DNA of 64,000 bases, from contig OZ005606.1 in assembly GCA_963930655.1 (NCBI GenBank), forward strand, positions 15,664,001 to 15,728,000. Direction: 5' to 3'. The position numbers were made by a program, and so were the translations under genes. Below the pieces are notes generated by a model, which worked only from the letters and a program-made list of their open reading frames with translations, did no database searches and had not been told where the DNA came from. The stretch comes from Myrica gale. Lineage: Eukaryota; Streptophyta; Magnoliopsida; Fagales; Myricaceae. Below are positions 23,741 through 34,162 of this stretch, piece after piece. The number at the start of each line of letters is the position of its first letter. Within the stretch, counting starts at the first letter, position 1.

Positions 23741-26700
23741 ATGGAGCCCCTCGTTTCAAGGTCCTTCTTATTGTTGTTTCTCTTCGCACTGATTTCCCTT
23801 CCCTGTTCGGTCAGATCAGGCGACGCCGAAGCACTTCTGACTCTTAAATCGACCATCGACGTCTCAAATTCGCTGCCATGGCAACCCAGCGCCGCCAACT
23901 TTTGCCACTGGAAAGGGGTCAAAGAGTGCATCGACGGGAGGGTCACAAAACTCGTGTTAGAGTACCTCAACTTGACTGGAGTTTTGGATCAGAAGGCCTT
24001 GAACCAACTAGACCAACTCCGCGTGTTTAGCTTAAAGGGAAATGCTCTCTCCGGCCAAATCCCGGACCTCTCGGGCCTCCTCAACCTCAAGTCTCTCTTT
24101 CTTAGCAACAACAACTTCTCTGGTGGGTTTCCCGCCTCTATCTCCGGCCTCCACCGCTTGAAAGTGGTTGTCCTCGAGGGGAATCAGATATCCGGTGAGA
24201 TCCCCGTATCCCTTCTCAGACTTAGGCGACTCTATAGGCTACATCTCCAGGACAATAGGTTGAGAGGGACAATCCCTGCTCTCAACCAAACCACTCTCCG
24301 GTTCTTCAATGTGTCCAACAACCAACTTTCCGGGGAGATCCCGGTGACCGCTGCTCTCCTCCGGTTCAATGCCTCGTCGTTTTCTGGAAATTTAAATCTC
24401 TGCGGAGAACAGATGGATGATCCCTGCGAGAGTCCCCGGGTATGGCTCCCACCACCCACGGGTCCGAGTGCCCATCATCCGTCTGGGTCGTCCTCGAAGC
24501 GCACGAGAAGGGTCAAGATAATTGCGGGGACTGTGGGAGGGTTTGTGGGGCTGTTAATCTGTCTGCTCTTGTTGTGGATGGTCTGTCGGAACCGCAGGAA
24601 ACCGGAGGAGGAGGTCTCAAGGAGCAAAGCAGTGGGAGTGGAGACAGCAGGGGGGGAGGAGTCCGGAGGGGGAAGTTGTGGCGTCGGTGGCAGGGGATGT
24701 AATAACGGGGGAAGAAAAGGGGGTTTTTCGTGGGAAGGTGAGGGACTAGGGAGCTTGGTGTTCTGCGGAGCAGGGGATCGGCAAATGAGTTACAGCTTGG
24801 AGGACTTGCTGAAGGCGTCGGCCGAGACGTTGGGGAGGGGTAGCATAGGGAGCACGTACAAGGCGTTGATGGAGTCGGGGTTTATAGTGACGGTAAAGAG
24901 GCTGAAGGAGGCCAGATACCCGAGTCTGGAGGAGTTTAGGAGACACATGCACGTGCTGGGGACTCTCGCCCACTCCAACCTTGTCCCACTCAGGGCCTAT
25001 TTCCAGGCCAAGGAGGAACGCCTTCTCGTCTACGATTACTTCCCCAACGGCAGCCTCTTCTCTCTCATTCACGGTACGTCTAATCACTCTCACCTTGTAT
25101 TTCTTTCGTTACATGCTTGCTTGCTTTGCTACAGTGACCAGACGGTCGCTTGGTCTGGTTAGATTGCCTTGGCCCGCTTATTACTGTTTTACCACATTTC
25201 ACTGCACTGCGGATTAAGATTCTGTCATTTGTTGATAGAATTTTTAGATGCAATTCAAAAACTAATCTCTTTTTAAATTGAACTTATATAATTCAGAATC
25301 TACCACATTGCACGTGAATCTACACCACCGGATTCTGACTTTGCCGTTTAACTTCTCCATCCGTTTGTCACGTGCAAAGACCTTGGCCGTTAATAGCGTG
25401 TCTGTGAGGTTTCCTAACAATTACCCACATTTAAAAACTGGTAAAGTCCCTGGCCCATGGGCTGCCCCACTAACTAGGTTTTTTTTATTAGTTATTATTT
25501 TTTCTTGCTGTCGGGTGTCGGGGAGAGTGCGGAAAGAATTTGCCTCCCAACTGTCGCACGAGAATAGTCTCTAGTCACTTAGAAAATAAAAAAAGAGAAA
25601 GAGTCTCTAGTCTCATTATTACGAGTGTTTGTCCAAATCCGGGGATGATTTGGAAAGCTGTTGGTCAAAGGGGGGTTATATCAATCAATCAATCCTGTTG
25701 TCAGATTTTGGTGAATAAAGACAATGCAACATGTTGCTGTCCGGGTCAGTTCTTTAATCTGTTTCGTGTTTCTTGTCAGTTCTTTTATGTCAGTAGATGA
25801 CAACTCATTGTGGAGTATGAACCCTAAGTTGTTGCCTGTTTGGCGTCTACCGCTCACTCCGCAAAGAGTACGTTTACGTGTACAGAGCTCAACTAGATGG
25901 GATGGCAGCTTAGAAACCAACGTTCGTACGGGTGTATTATGGATGGATTTGCGAACATAGCAGTTAGGGGACGGTAGCTATCTGTTGGAGGGTTATACAA
26001 TGGGGGTTGGGATAGGGCTTCATTATTCTGATCAGTTGGCTTGAGCCTAATTTTTCTTGATGATGTTGGTTTTATAAAAAAAAAACTTAGGAATCTTTGG
26101 GTGGTTTTTGATAAAATTGTGAATATTTATGCAGGAAATAGTTTTGTAAATTTTTGTGCAAAAGTTAGTGAATTTTTTAAAAATATTTGATTTTCATTGA
26201 AGTTTAAAAAAAGTGTAAAAAAATAATTTGATATAATTTTTTAATAAAAAATATTAGTGTTTGGTAAAAAAGTATGGAGAGAATATTTGTTGAACTTTTT
26301 TTTTTAAATTGTGTTCAAGTGTTTGTATATGCTTTTTTGAGATTTGAGATATTAGTTTTCTGAAAATTTTTTACATTCATTGTATCCTAAAGGTATTAGT
26401 TTCGGATGATGTTTGGTTATGAATTCTTTTTAAAAAAATTTAAGAAATATTTTAAAAAATAAAAAATTTTACCACCAAAAATCAAAATTTCAAAATTTTC
26501 ACACAAATTATAATACCTCTTCACTCAACTTCAATATTTTTTCTTTAGAAATAAAAAACTTCATCAAATCTTCTCTCTTTACTTTTTACCAAATTTTATT
26601 ATTTTTTTATTAAAAAATTACATCAAATCTTCTCTCTATAGTTTTTAACAAATTTCGATAAAAAAACATCTTCTTTAAGCAATGGTACTCCATTATCCTA

Positions 26701-28683
26701 AGATTTGTGATTGGTGTATTAGACATACTCTTACTGCACTCATGTCATTACAATGCTGACAAACTACTCATTTATATTCATTAAATTCCCATTCAAAGTA
26801 ACATTTACGTACAGTAGTAAGCGTAAACATTGCTGTTGCTGTGGCTATCGATGGAGGGTTGATAACTCCTGTTCTTCAGGACGCAGTATAAGGTACGTGA
26901 TAGGCGAATTTAGCCTTAAGTCCCACATTGCATTCATACTAGGTAGAACTAGTCTTGACTAATCTTTTAAAGTTATTGACTAGGCAATTTGAAATCAAAG
27001 TATGTGTCCTGCATTTTCTTAGGTCTTTACATTAAAAGAGAGTTGCTTTACAAAAAGTAAGAATTCTGTCTATGATGCTTTCTCAACCCTCAGAGGTAGT
27101 TGGTGTGACTCATCATAGTTGCAAACTTCTCAATAAGAAAGAGAAGTTCCAAGAAATAGATGATATTGATAACACTAATTTTTGACAATTGAAATGATAT
27201 TTGAATTGTTACAAAAGAGTTGTAAACCTCAAAGAATGCTCCTGTAAGTGAGGAAAAGGGACTCCAGGACCATCGTGAGAAGAGGAACCGTACTTATGCA
27301 GCATCTCATGTTTTAGAAGCATTTTAAGATTGGATTTCACAATGGTTTCTTGAATTCGGTTTTTCACGATCTGAGGCATGATCAGGTATGATCTGGAGTC
27401 CTTGATTGGAGAGAGAGTATGTGCCTGGTTTCCTGCCTGAGTTTTTTAGGCCCTGAAACGCTGACAGTCGTAATCCTCATTGCGTCTTTGAAAGGGCTCT
27501 ATGTGCAGGACAAATAAACGTGAAAAACGATTAATAAACTTCAATGATGCGCCACCTTGAAACATGTATTTTGTCGAGTTAGAGAGCCCATGGTTGCACT
27601 CTAAAGACGAGGATTATTTGTTTACAACCGCTTAATTATTGCTGGTGGTGCAAAATGGAAATTACTTGTATTCAAGTAGATACAGATTTAAAAGTGCAGC
27701 AGCCTCTTGATTCCTTTAAAAGCAGACTCAAATATGTTGGTGAAAGCCAAGAAAAGATGCTTAGTGTCGTTTCATGATTTGGGTGGTCAAAAGAAAATAT
27801 TAAGCGTTTGTGTACCCAAATTTTACCCTCTAAAATTTTAACACAATTAAATATTACAATATAATCTCTTTCTCCCCATCAAATCATTACTATTTACTAA
27901 AAAAATATAAAAAATTACCTCTCTTCACTTTTTCACTAAACTCAATTCCTAAAATTTTAACAACACTAAAATTTTACAATACAAACACAACCTAAGAATG
28001 CTTTTAACTCTCATTTTGTTACAGGATCAAGGACTACAGGTGGTGGAAAGCCTCTTCACTGGACGTCATGCCTTAAAATAGCTGAGGACCTTGCAACCGG
28101 TCTGTTCTATATCCACCAGAACCCTGGCTTAACCCATGGAAACTTGAAATCCTCTAATGTCTTGTTATGTTCTGATTTTGAGTCCTGCCTCACGGATTAT
28201 GGTCTCACTTTGTTCCAAGATCCTGTCTCTCTCGAAGAACCTAGTGCTACTTCTCTATTCTATAGAGCTCCTGAATGCCGTGACACTCAGAAGCCATATA
28301 CACAACAAGCTGATGTTTATAGTTTTGGGGTCCTCCTCTTAGAACTTCTAACTGGCAAAACACCTTTCCAGGACCTTGTGCAGGAATACGGTTCAGATAT
28401 TCCTAGGTGGGTCCGGTCAGTCCGTGAAGAAGAGACTGAGTCTGGGGACGAGCCTGCCTCCGGTAACGAGACATCTGAGGAGAAACTCCAGGCTCTCTTG
28501 AACATTGCAATGGCTTGTGTCTCACTTGCGCCAGATACCCGACCTAGAATGAGAGAGGTTTTAAAGATGATCCGAGAGGCAAGGGCAGAGGCTCAAGTAT
28601 CATCCAATAGCAGTGATCATTCACCGGGAAGATGGTCAGATACTGTCCAGAGCTTGCCTAGGGAAGAACATTTGAGCATTTGA
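23741..28683 (+). CDS. LRR receptor-like pseudokinase, At1g60630/At1g10850 type, two exons
   Basis: Exons 23741-25073 and 28025-28683 (donor CACG|GTACGT, acceptor TTACAG) join in frame to a 663-residue protein. Relatives have about 650. The start ATG precedes a clear signal peptide ([15 protein letters not shown]). Then follow an LRR N-cap with CHWKGV, about five LRRs (about 75-215, [27 protein letters not shown]), a Pro/Ser juxtamembrane stretch, a membrane helix at about 259-282 with basic residues after it, a Gly-rich linker, and a kinase-like domain at about 359-640. The glycine loop ([11 protein letters not shown]) and Lys386 (VTVK) are kept. The catalytic HRD is HGN at 482-484, the metal site is DYG at 502, and the usual alpha-C glutamate position reads HMH. 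Catalysis is therefore unlikely; a scaffold or co-receptor role at the plasma membrane is inferred. This is LRR-III family by layout, and the intron position fits the subfamily. Confidence 0.95.
25074..28024 (+). other. Single intron of the LRR kinase gene (2.95 kb)
   Basis: The intron interrupts the kinase domain at the glycine after SLIH. The sequence is AT-rich with no exon-like ORF. It contains diverged AT-rich repeat DNA at about 26090-26690 and a MITE-like repeat at about 27815-27995. Confidence 0.85.
27815..27998 (+). repeat. MITE-like repeat, copy 1 (in the LRR kinase intron)
   Basis: About 185 bp, about 85-90 percent alike (by eye) to 48915-49098. The shared words include CTCTAAAATTTTAACACAAT, CACAATATAATCTCT, TCTTCACTTTTTCACTAAAC and AACACTAAAATTTTACAA. 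The edges are imperfect inverted repeats (GTTTGTGT against ACAAACAC). No target duplication was settled. Confidence 0.65.
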
Positions 28684-28870
28684 GTAGATACAATATCTTG
28701 GCGGCTTAAATTAGATATTTTGATTTTTTTTTCTTTCATAAATTCAAGTGCGATTCTTCAGCGAGGCATTGTAAAGTGTCCTGGTGTAAAGGTGTTCATT
28801 TAATTTTCTGCCGTTTTATCTGTTAAATTATGTGCCCTTGATTACCAAATTGTTTAATCCAGTTCTAATA
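28684..28870 (+). other. 3' flank of the LRR kinase gene
   Basis: Probable 3' UTR: T-rich with TTTTTTTTTCTTTC. No canonical AATAAA was found. It ends at the copia-related sequence. Confidence 0.4.
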
Positions 28871-29375
28871 TCTCATATGAAATATAGTATGATGGAAGAA
28901 ATTAATTGTATGTAGAGGGGCATATTTGCAATAATCTCAAAATTTCAGGGGTCAATTACAATATGTTGATGAACTTGATTGTAATTAGTAAAAACCCTAA
29001 TTGTATTAGAAGAAGAGTTCTCCAGTGTTATCATACGGCTGGAATTTGAGATCCCTAAGGATCCTATGTCTCATGCTCTTTCTAGAGTTTTTCAAGGCCT
29101 ATAAATATAATTGTTATATTCAAGGGGTTGGCCATCAGAACCTATTAGGGAAATCCCAAAAACGAGAGAGTGACATAAATCCCTTAGGAGGCAACACATC
29201 TGAGTTGCTGTTTTGAATTGCTGGAGCTTTTGATTGGATCGTAAAGCGGCTTAAGGCTTGTAGGTTTCTATATTCTTGTGTCAGATATGGAATCGAATTC
29301 GAAATTGTAATCATAATCTTGGTTGATGTTTTGTTGAAAACATATTTGTTTATAGTTTAAAATTGCATATAAACT
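28871..29375 (+). mobile_element. Copia 5' LTR/leader remnant
   Basis: In reverse complement it matches the order of words in 42840-43060 (a TATGAAATATAGTATG-like start, an AATTACAATATGTTGATG word, TTGTAATTAGTA, and a GAGATCCCTAA word). The gag, protease and most of integrase expected after it are missing, so the element has a large internal deletion between about 29370 and the next pol fragment. Confidence 0.55.
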
Positions 29376-30379
29376 ATCAGTTCCTAATACCCCATATGAG
29401 TTATGGACTGGCAAGAAGCCAAGTCTTAATCATTTTAAGATATGGGGTTTTCCAACTCATGTTAAAAGGTTTAATGTGGATAAACTGAGATCAAGAATTG
29501 ATAGATGCCTATTTGTAGGCTATCCCAAAATGACTACTGATTTCTACTTTTATAATTCTAATGAAAATAAAATGTTTGTTAGCAGAAATGTTATTTTTCT
29601 TGAAAATGATTATAGTTTGAATGAAACCGAGAGTAGAATTGCTCTTGATGAGCATAGAGATAGTACAGTGACTGTGCAGAATGAGAACATTGAGGATCAA
29701 GTGGTTGTTCCCACTGATCAAAGTGAACCTGTTGAGACACAGGAGCCTCGTCGTAATAAAAGGATTATAAGACCTTCCAGTAAAATTCAATTTGTTAAAT
29801 GAGATTTACCAAATGGAATATGAGGGACTGGAGATTGATCATTGTGGTTATACAGAGGCTGTTAATGACAAAGATGCTAAACATTGGCATGTGGCCATGG
29901 AATCAGAGATGAACTTCATGTATTCCAACAAGGTATGAACCTTGGTAGACAAACCAAAAGGCATTAAGCCTATAGGTTGCAAATGGGTCTACAAAAGGAA
30001 ACTTGGACCAACAGGAAAGGTAGAGACCTTTAAAGCTAGGCTGGTGGCAAAATGGTATACTCAAAAGGCTGATATTGATTATGAGGAAACCTTTTCACAT
30101 GTAGCCATGCTAAAGTCCATAAGGATTCTATTAGCGATTGCGGCATACTATGATTATGAGATATGACAGATAGATGTGAAAACCACATTTTTGAATGGGT
30201 ACATCCATGAAGAAATTTATATGGACCAGCCAGAAGGTTTCATATCTCGGGAAAATGAATCGAAAGTGTGCAAATTGGAGAAATCCATTTATGGCCTAAA
30301 ACAAGCATCACGTAGTTGGAACATCCGTTTTGACGAGTCAATCAAAATGTTTGGTTTCTCACAAAACATGGATGAACCT
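29376..30379 (+). pseudogene. Copia pol fragment: end of integrase and start of reverse transcriptase
   Basis: The integrase C-terminal region reads TPYELWTGKKPSLNHFKIWG and, later, RCLFVGYP. A stop-interrupted linker follows, then reverse transcriptase (GCKWVYKRKL, KARLVAKWYTQ, VKTTFLNG, EEIYMDQPEGF, KLEKSIYGLKQASR). Several stop codons are present, including one where DYEIWQ-type Trp is expected (30165-30167). The frame ends at DEPC exactly where the Tekay-like element is inserted and resumes at 39639. Confidence 0.9.
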
Positions 30380-30721
30380 TGTGAGACCCCAACTTTTCAT
30401 GTGCTCTGATTATTGCGGAAGGCAGGTATAGGGGAATTAATCTAAGTTATGTCCAGGTGAAGATTTCCCCTAGTACTTGGTGCATCTATATTTTTTTTAA
30501 TTGAATTGGTATGTTGGTTGTAGTTTGTCAATATTGAAGTTGAGTATTTGGGTATTTAGTGAAATAATTGGAGGATCATAATTGGGTGTTGGAATAGGAA
30601 GATTTTTAGCACCCTGTTTTTAGGTAACATTGCTGTGAGATCCCGACCTTACCTTATTGATGTCGTTGTTTATGATTCCCTCAATATGTACGTATGATTA
30701 AATGAGTGATTGTTGGTGTAA

Positions 30722-31181
30722 GTGTCGACACATTAGAGTATAGTGTCGACACATTAGACTGAAACCCGAAAGTTTACCTTTTCCTGGAGCCCAAAGTGAA
30801 TTTTGACTAAGTGGTGTAAGTGTCGACACATTAGAGTATAGTGTCGACACATTAGACTGACACCCGAATGTTTATATTTTTCCGGAAACTAGAGTGGTTT
30901 TTACTAAGTGTTGGAAGTGTCGACACCTTGAGTGATGGTGTCGACACATCCAACTAAAACCCGAAAGTGTGCATTTTTCCAGAACTCCCGTGAATTTTGA
31001 CCAAGTGATGGAAGTGTCGACACCTTGAGTGATGGTGTCGACACATCTAACTGAAACCCGAGAGTTTACATTTTTCCCACTTTGGCTAAGTGTTGGAAGT
31101 GTCGACACCGTGAGTGATGGTGTCGACACATCCTACTAAATGTGTTGTAAGTGTCGACACCTTGAGTGATGGTGTCGACAC
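30722..31181 (+). repeat. Minisatellite of paired GTGTCGACAC palindromes (six pairs)
   Basis: Palindrome starts: 30722/30743, 30820/30841, 30917/30938, 31014/31035, 31099/31120, 31151/31172. Every pair is 21 bp apart (11 bp spacer). The larger unit is 98, 97, 97, 85 and 52 bp. The spacers are ATTAGAGTATA (two pairs) or CTTGAGTGATG and a one-base variant (four pairs). The array recurs at 36477-36936 in the 3' LTR and, diverged and reversed, at 42210-42540. Confidence 0.95.
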
Positions 31182-32129
31182 ATATAACTAAATCCCTAGA
31201 AAATACGTGAGGTGGAATTCATGAGAAAAAGGGGGGAAATAAGGGAGGGCATCCCTGTCTTTTCTCCCAAGCCCTTTTCGCATTTAACCTCCCTCTCTTT
31301 CACGCAGCCTCACATTTCCTTTACCCCAAATCATACCTCCCATGCCCTAAGTCACCCACCCGAAAAAAAAAAAGAAGGAAGAAGAGAAAGAAGAAGGAAG
31401 AAGAGAAAGAAGAAGGAAGAAAAGAAGGAGGAAGAGGAGAGAAGCAAGGTAAATCCTTGCTGGCCGAAAATCGTGCTACATTCTCTCTCTCTCTCTCTCT
31501 ATTCTCTTCTTGTTTCCTCTTGTTGGTTGGTTGTGGTTTGATGGTAGTTTGTCTAAGTAGTTTTCTCCTTGTGATTCATGGATGTTTAGTGTGGATCTAT
31601 GCATGTTCAAGGTAGATCTTGTAAGTGTTTAAGTGTAGCATAGATTTTTACATGAGAACATGTGGAAAAAAAATTGCTAGATCTGAAATGAAGGTTCAAG
31701 AGAAAGTGGTTATGTGCTCTAGGTGTTTGATAAAAGACCAAAGGGAGTGAAATAGATGCAATAACCTTTGTTCTAGTGATGAAATCATTGTTTTTGATTG
31801 GAAGTTTTGAGTTGTATGTGTAAAGTCTACGTCTTGTATATGAGGTTATATGAGGAGGGCACTTGGGGCAAATTTCGTGGGCGTTGGATGATTTTGTACG
31901 ATGAAGTATGTGTATGACAAAGTATGAGATATTGAATGAGGAATAAGGACGATTTTGTATGATGAAGCGTGAGTAATTGATTGATTACTCTATACGTCTA
32001 GTAAACCTATGAATAACAATGGTATGATCCAATTGTAGGTAAAGGGGCATTCAACCCACAAGCAAGCAAAGTAAGAGGAGCTTACGTTTGTAAGTGAAAA
32101 TAGTAAGTAGCAACTTACGCTTTACAAAA

Positions 32130-33312
32130 CTGGAATGATACACAACATGTTTTTATGAATAAGCATAACATGTTTATAACCACGCATGATAAGTTATTTC
32201 TCAACAAGCATGACATCGTATACGTATTTGTATGAAAGCATGAAAGAAGTTTTTGTGCAAATAAACATGAAAGGTTTATGAGATATTGTCATTAAGCACG
32301 AACTATCAAGAGCATTAGAAACATTTTATGATAAGTTGATTACTCATCATCAAGCATGACATGAGCACGTCATGAGCAATTGCATTTGCATTTATTTTTC
32401 TCATAAGAAAGAAGGAGAAATTTTATGCAAATGAAAGTACCATTTTTATGCTACTTTACGTTAAGTTTCAAGTAAGATAATGAACCCAAGTCGGTCGGTA
32501 CCGTACCAAGTCAAGAAGGTGCATCCATACCGAAGGACGTTTACGTGAAGGATGGATGTCACCTAGGACACCCATACCGAAGGATGCTTGCAAGAAGGAT
32601 GGGTAGTCCGGGAGGTATGTGCAATCACACTGAAGGATGCTTGCAAGAAGGTGTGAACCTCCAAGAGTCGTGTCTAGCCACTGAAGGACATTGAGAAGGT
32701 GTGCTAGCTCGACCATATGTAAGGTCTCCAAGGGAAATAGGGGACAGTTCCAACGGGAACGCACAACCCTGATGCCAGGGGTAAATGGAGCTCAAGTAGC
32801 CCATAGGATAAGAATGGAAAAGATTTTCCAAAAGAAAGAGCTTTATAAGTATAAGAGATGTTTTCAAGAGCAAGTGCATGTGCATATGCAATCATGAGGC
32901 ATACACGTGCATCACGATTCATGATCATGCATGAATTACATATGTATACATGATATTTAAAGTTCAAGTTTATGACTATTTCAAGTTAAGGCTCATGATA
33001 TTTCAAGTTGTACTTGAATTACATTATGTTCAAGTTTATGATTATTTCAAGTTTAAGCGCATGCTATGATTTTAAGTCAAGTGCATGCTTATAATTTTAA
33101 GTTCATTATGATATCGAGTTCATGATGATTTCAAGTTTAAAAGCAAGTGTATGATTTCAAGTTCAAGATTATGAGTGCAAAGAATAAGTTCATGGTTTCA
33201 AACTCACGATTTCAAGTTCATATTTGCAAACCATGATTTCAAGCTCATGTTTTAATTATAATTCCTTACTGAGTCTTTCGACTCACAGATGTTTTCAATT
33301 GTATCATTCCAG
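32130..33312 (+). other. Paired 13-mer module in 5' LTR
   Basis: CTGGAATGATACA (32130-32142) is exactly complementary to TGTATCATTCCAG (33300-33312). Donor-like GTAAGT words lie at 32090 and 32103, just upstream. The hairpin TGAGTC-TTTC-GACTCA-like (33270-33285) lies just before the 3' arm. The copy in the 3' LTR is at 37885-37897 and 39056-39068. Confidence 0.6.
32490..32800 (+). repeat. GAAGGA/ACCGAAGGA block conserved between LTR families
   Basis: Four or more units of the type CATACCGAAGGA...GAAGGATGG, followed by the GTCTCCAAGGG and GGGAACGCACAACCC words. The same block (diverged) is in family A LTRs at 62090-62335 (+), and on the minus strand at 6440-6680 and 55160-55400. It is the most conserved interior part between the two LTR families. 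Confidence 0.75.
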
Positions 33313-33887
33313 ATAACAATTCAGGTGGGAAAATCTAGAAGAGGGACCGATGGGAACGTCCTCATCCCTCTTTGTTGTTCATTAAAGGTTAGATGTAATT
33401 TTGAAGAGTCATCATGAGCCTCCGTCGTGTGGTGGTCATGGGTTATTCGGACTATTAGAGTTCAAGGTTTTGATGTCTAGTATCAAATCAGAATCAGAAG
33501 TTGAAGAGTTCATAGGAAGTACTAGCAGGCATCCTGTGAATGTCTATGTTATGTGTATAAGGATTCAAGATGTATTACTTATATGTTATGAGTAGGTCCA
33601 TATAAAGGTTTTGTTGGAATCCCTTAGGACTTGTACTTCAGTCATGCAGACATGACATGTAATTTGGATGCTTTCACTATTGCCGTTGTAGTCAATTGTG
33701 TAAGTTGAAGTTTATGTAAATCTCTTTGGCCCATCTCTCTCAGTTGTAGGTGTTTTATGTATTTGTATAAAAAAAAAAAAAAAAAAATCCGCTGCATGAT
33801 TAAGAGAAACGCTGGAACATTCATTGAGTGGATGTTCGCGGCTGTCATTAACCCCCTTCGGGCTAGCGTTCGGGGCGTGACAGAAAA

Positions 33888-33898
33888 TGGTATCAGAG
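33888..33898 (+). other. Primer binding site
   Basis: TGGTATCAGAG, complementary to the 3' end of initiator tRNA-Met as in most plant LTR retrotransposons, lies 5 bp after the 5' LTR. The next bases read GAAATAGAGC. Confidence 0.9.
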
Positions 33899-34039
33899 GA
33901 AATAGAGCTTTGGGCCAGGAGACATAAGGTATAGATTAGAACCCTAAGAGTTAGCTATGTGTTAGGCATCAAGTACACTAGACTGGTGACATAGACTCAT
34001 TATGAGAAATCATAGTGAATAAAGACTTTGAAGTGCAGA

Positions 34040-34162
34040 ATGGCACCTAGAGGACCAAAAGAGAATTGGGGACTCAGAGAACCGAATGTCACTACTGATG
34101 ATGTTTTAGGACACATGGCTCGGCTTGTCACTGAACAGGTGCAACAAGGAACAAATGATTAA
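34040..34162 (+). pseudogene. Truncated gag start
   Basis: An ATG frame of 40 codons (MAPRGPKENWG..., then HMARLVTEQVQQG) at the gag position ends at TAA. The gag core and zinc knuckle are not found downstream. Confidence 0.55.

Larger units (their letters stand above)
30380..33882 (+). repeat. 5' LTR of the Tekay-like element (3503 bp)
   Basis: It differs from the 3' LTR (36135-39638, 3504 bp) by a single missing T near 33071 as far as I could read. The ORFs on both strands translate identically in the two copies. It contains the GTGTCGACAC array, a GAAGGA repeat block, a (CT)n tract (31480-31500), a purine tract (31360-31445) and an A run (33771-33787). Confidence 0.96.

Noticed and set aside
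30722..31181. CRISPR-like array (short repeats with spacers)
   Set aside because: Plant nuclear context; spacers are themselves repeated, the repeat is a perfect 10 bp palindrome, and it lies within an LTR.
31212..31541. 109-codon ORF present twice (also 36967-37296)
   Set aside because: It lies inside both LTR copies and is made of a GA tract and a CT microsatellite; the duplication is due to the LTRs, not a gene pair.
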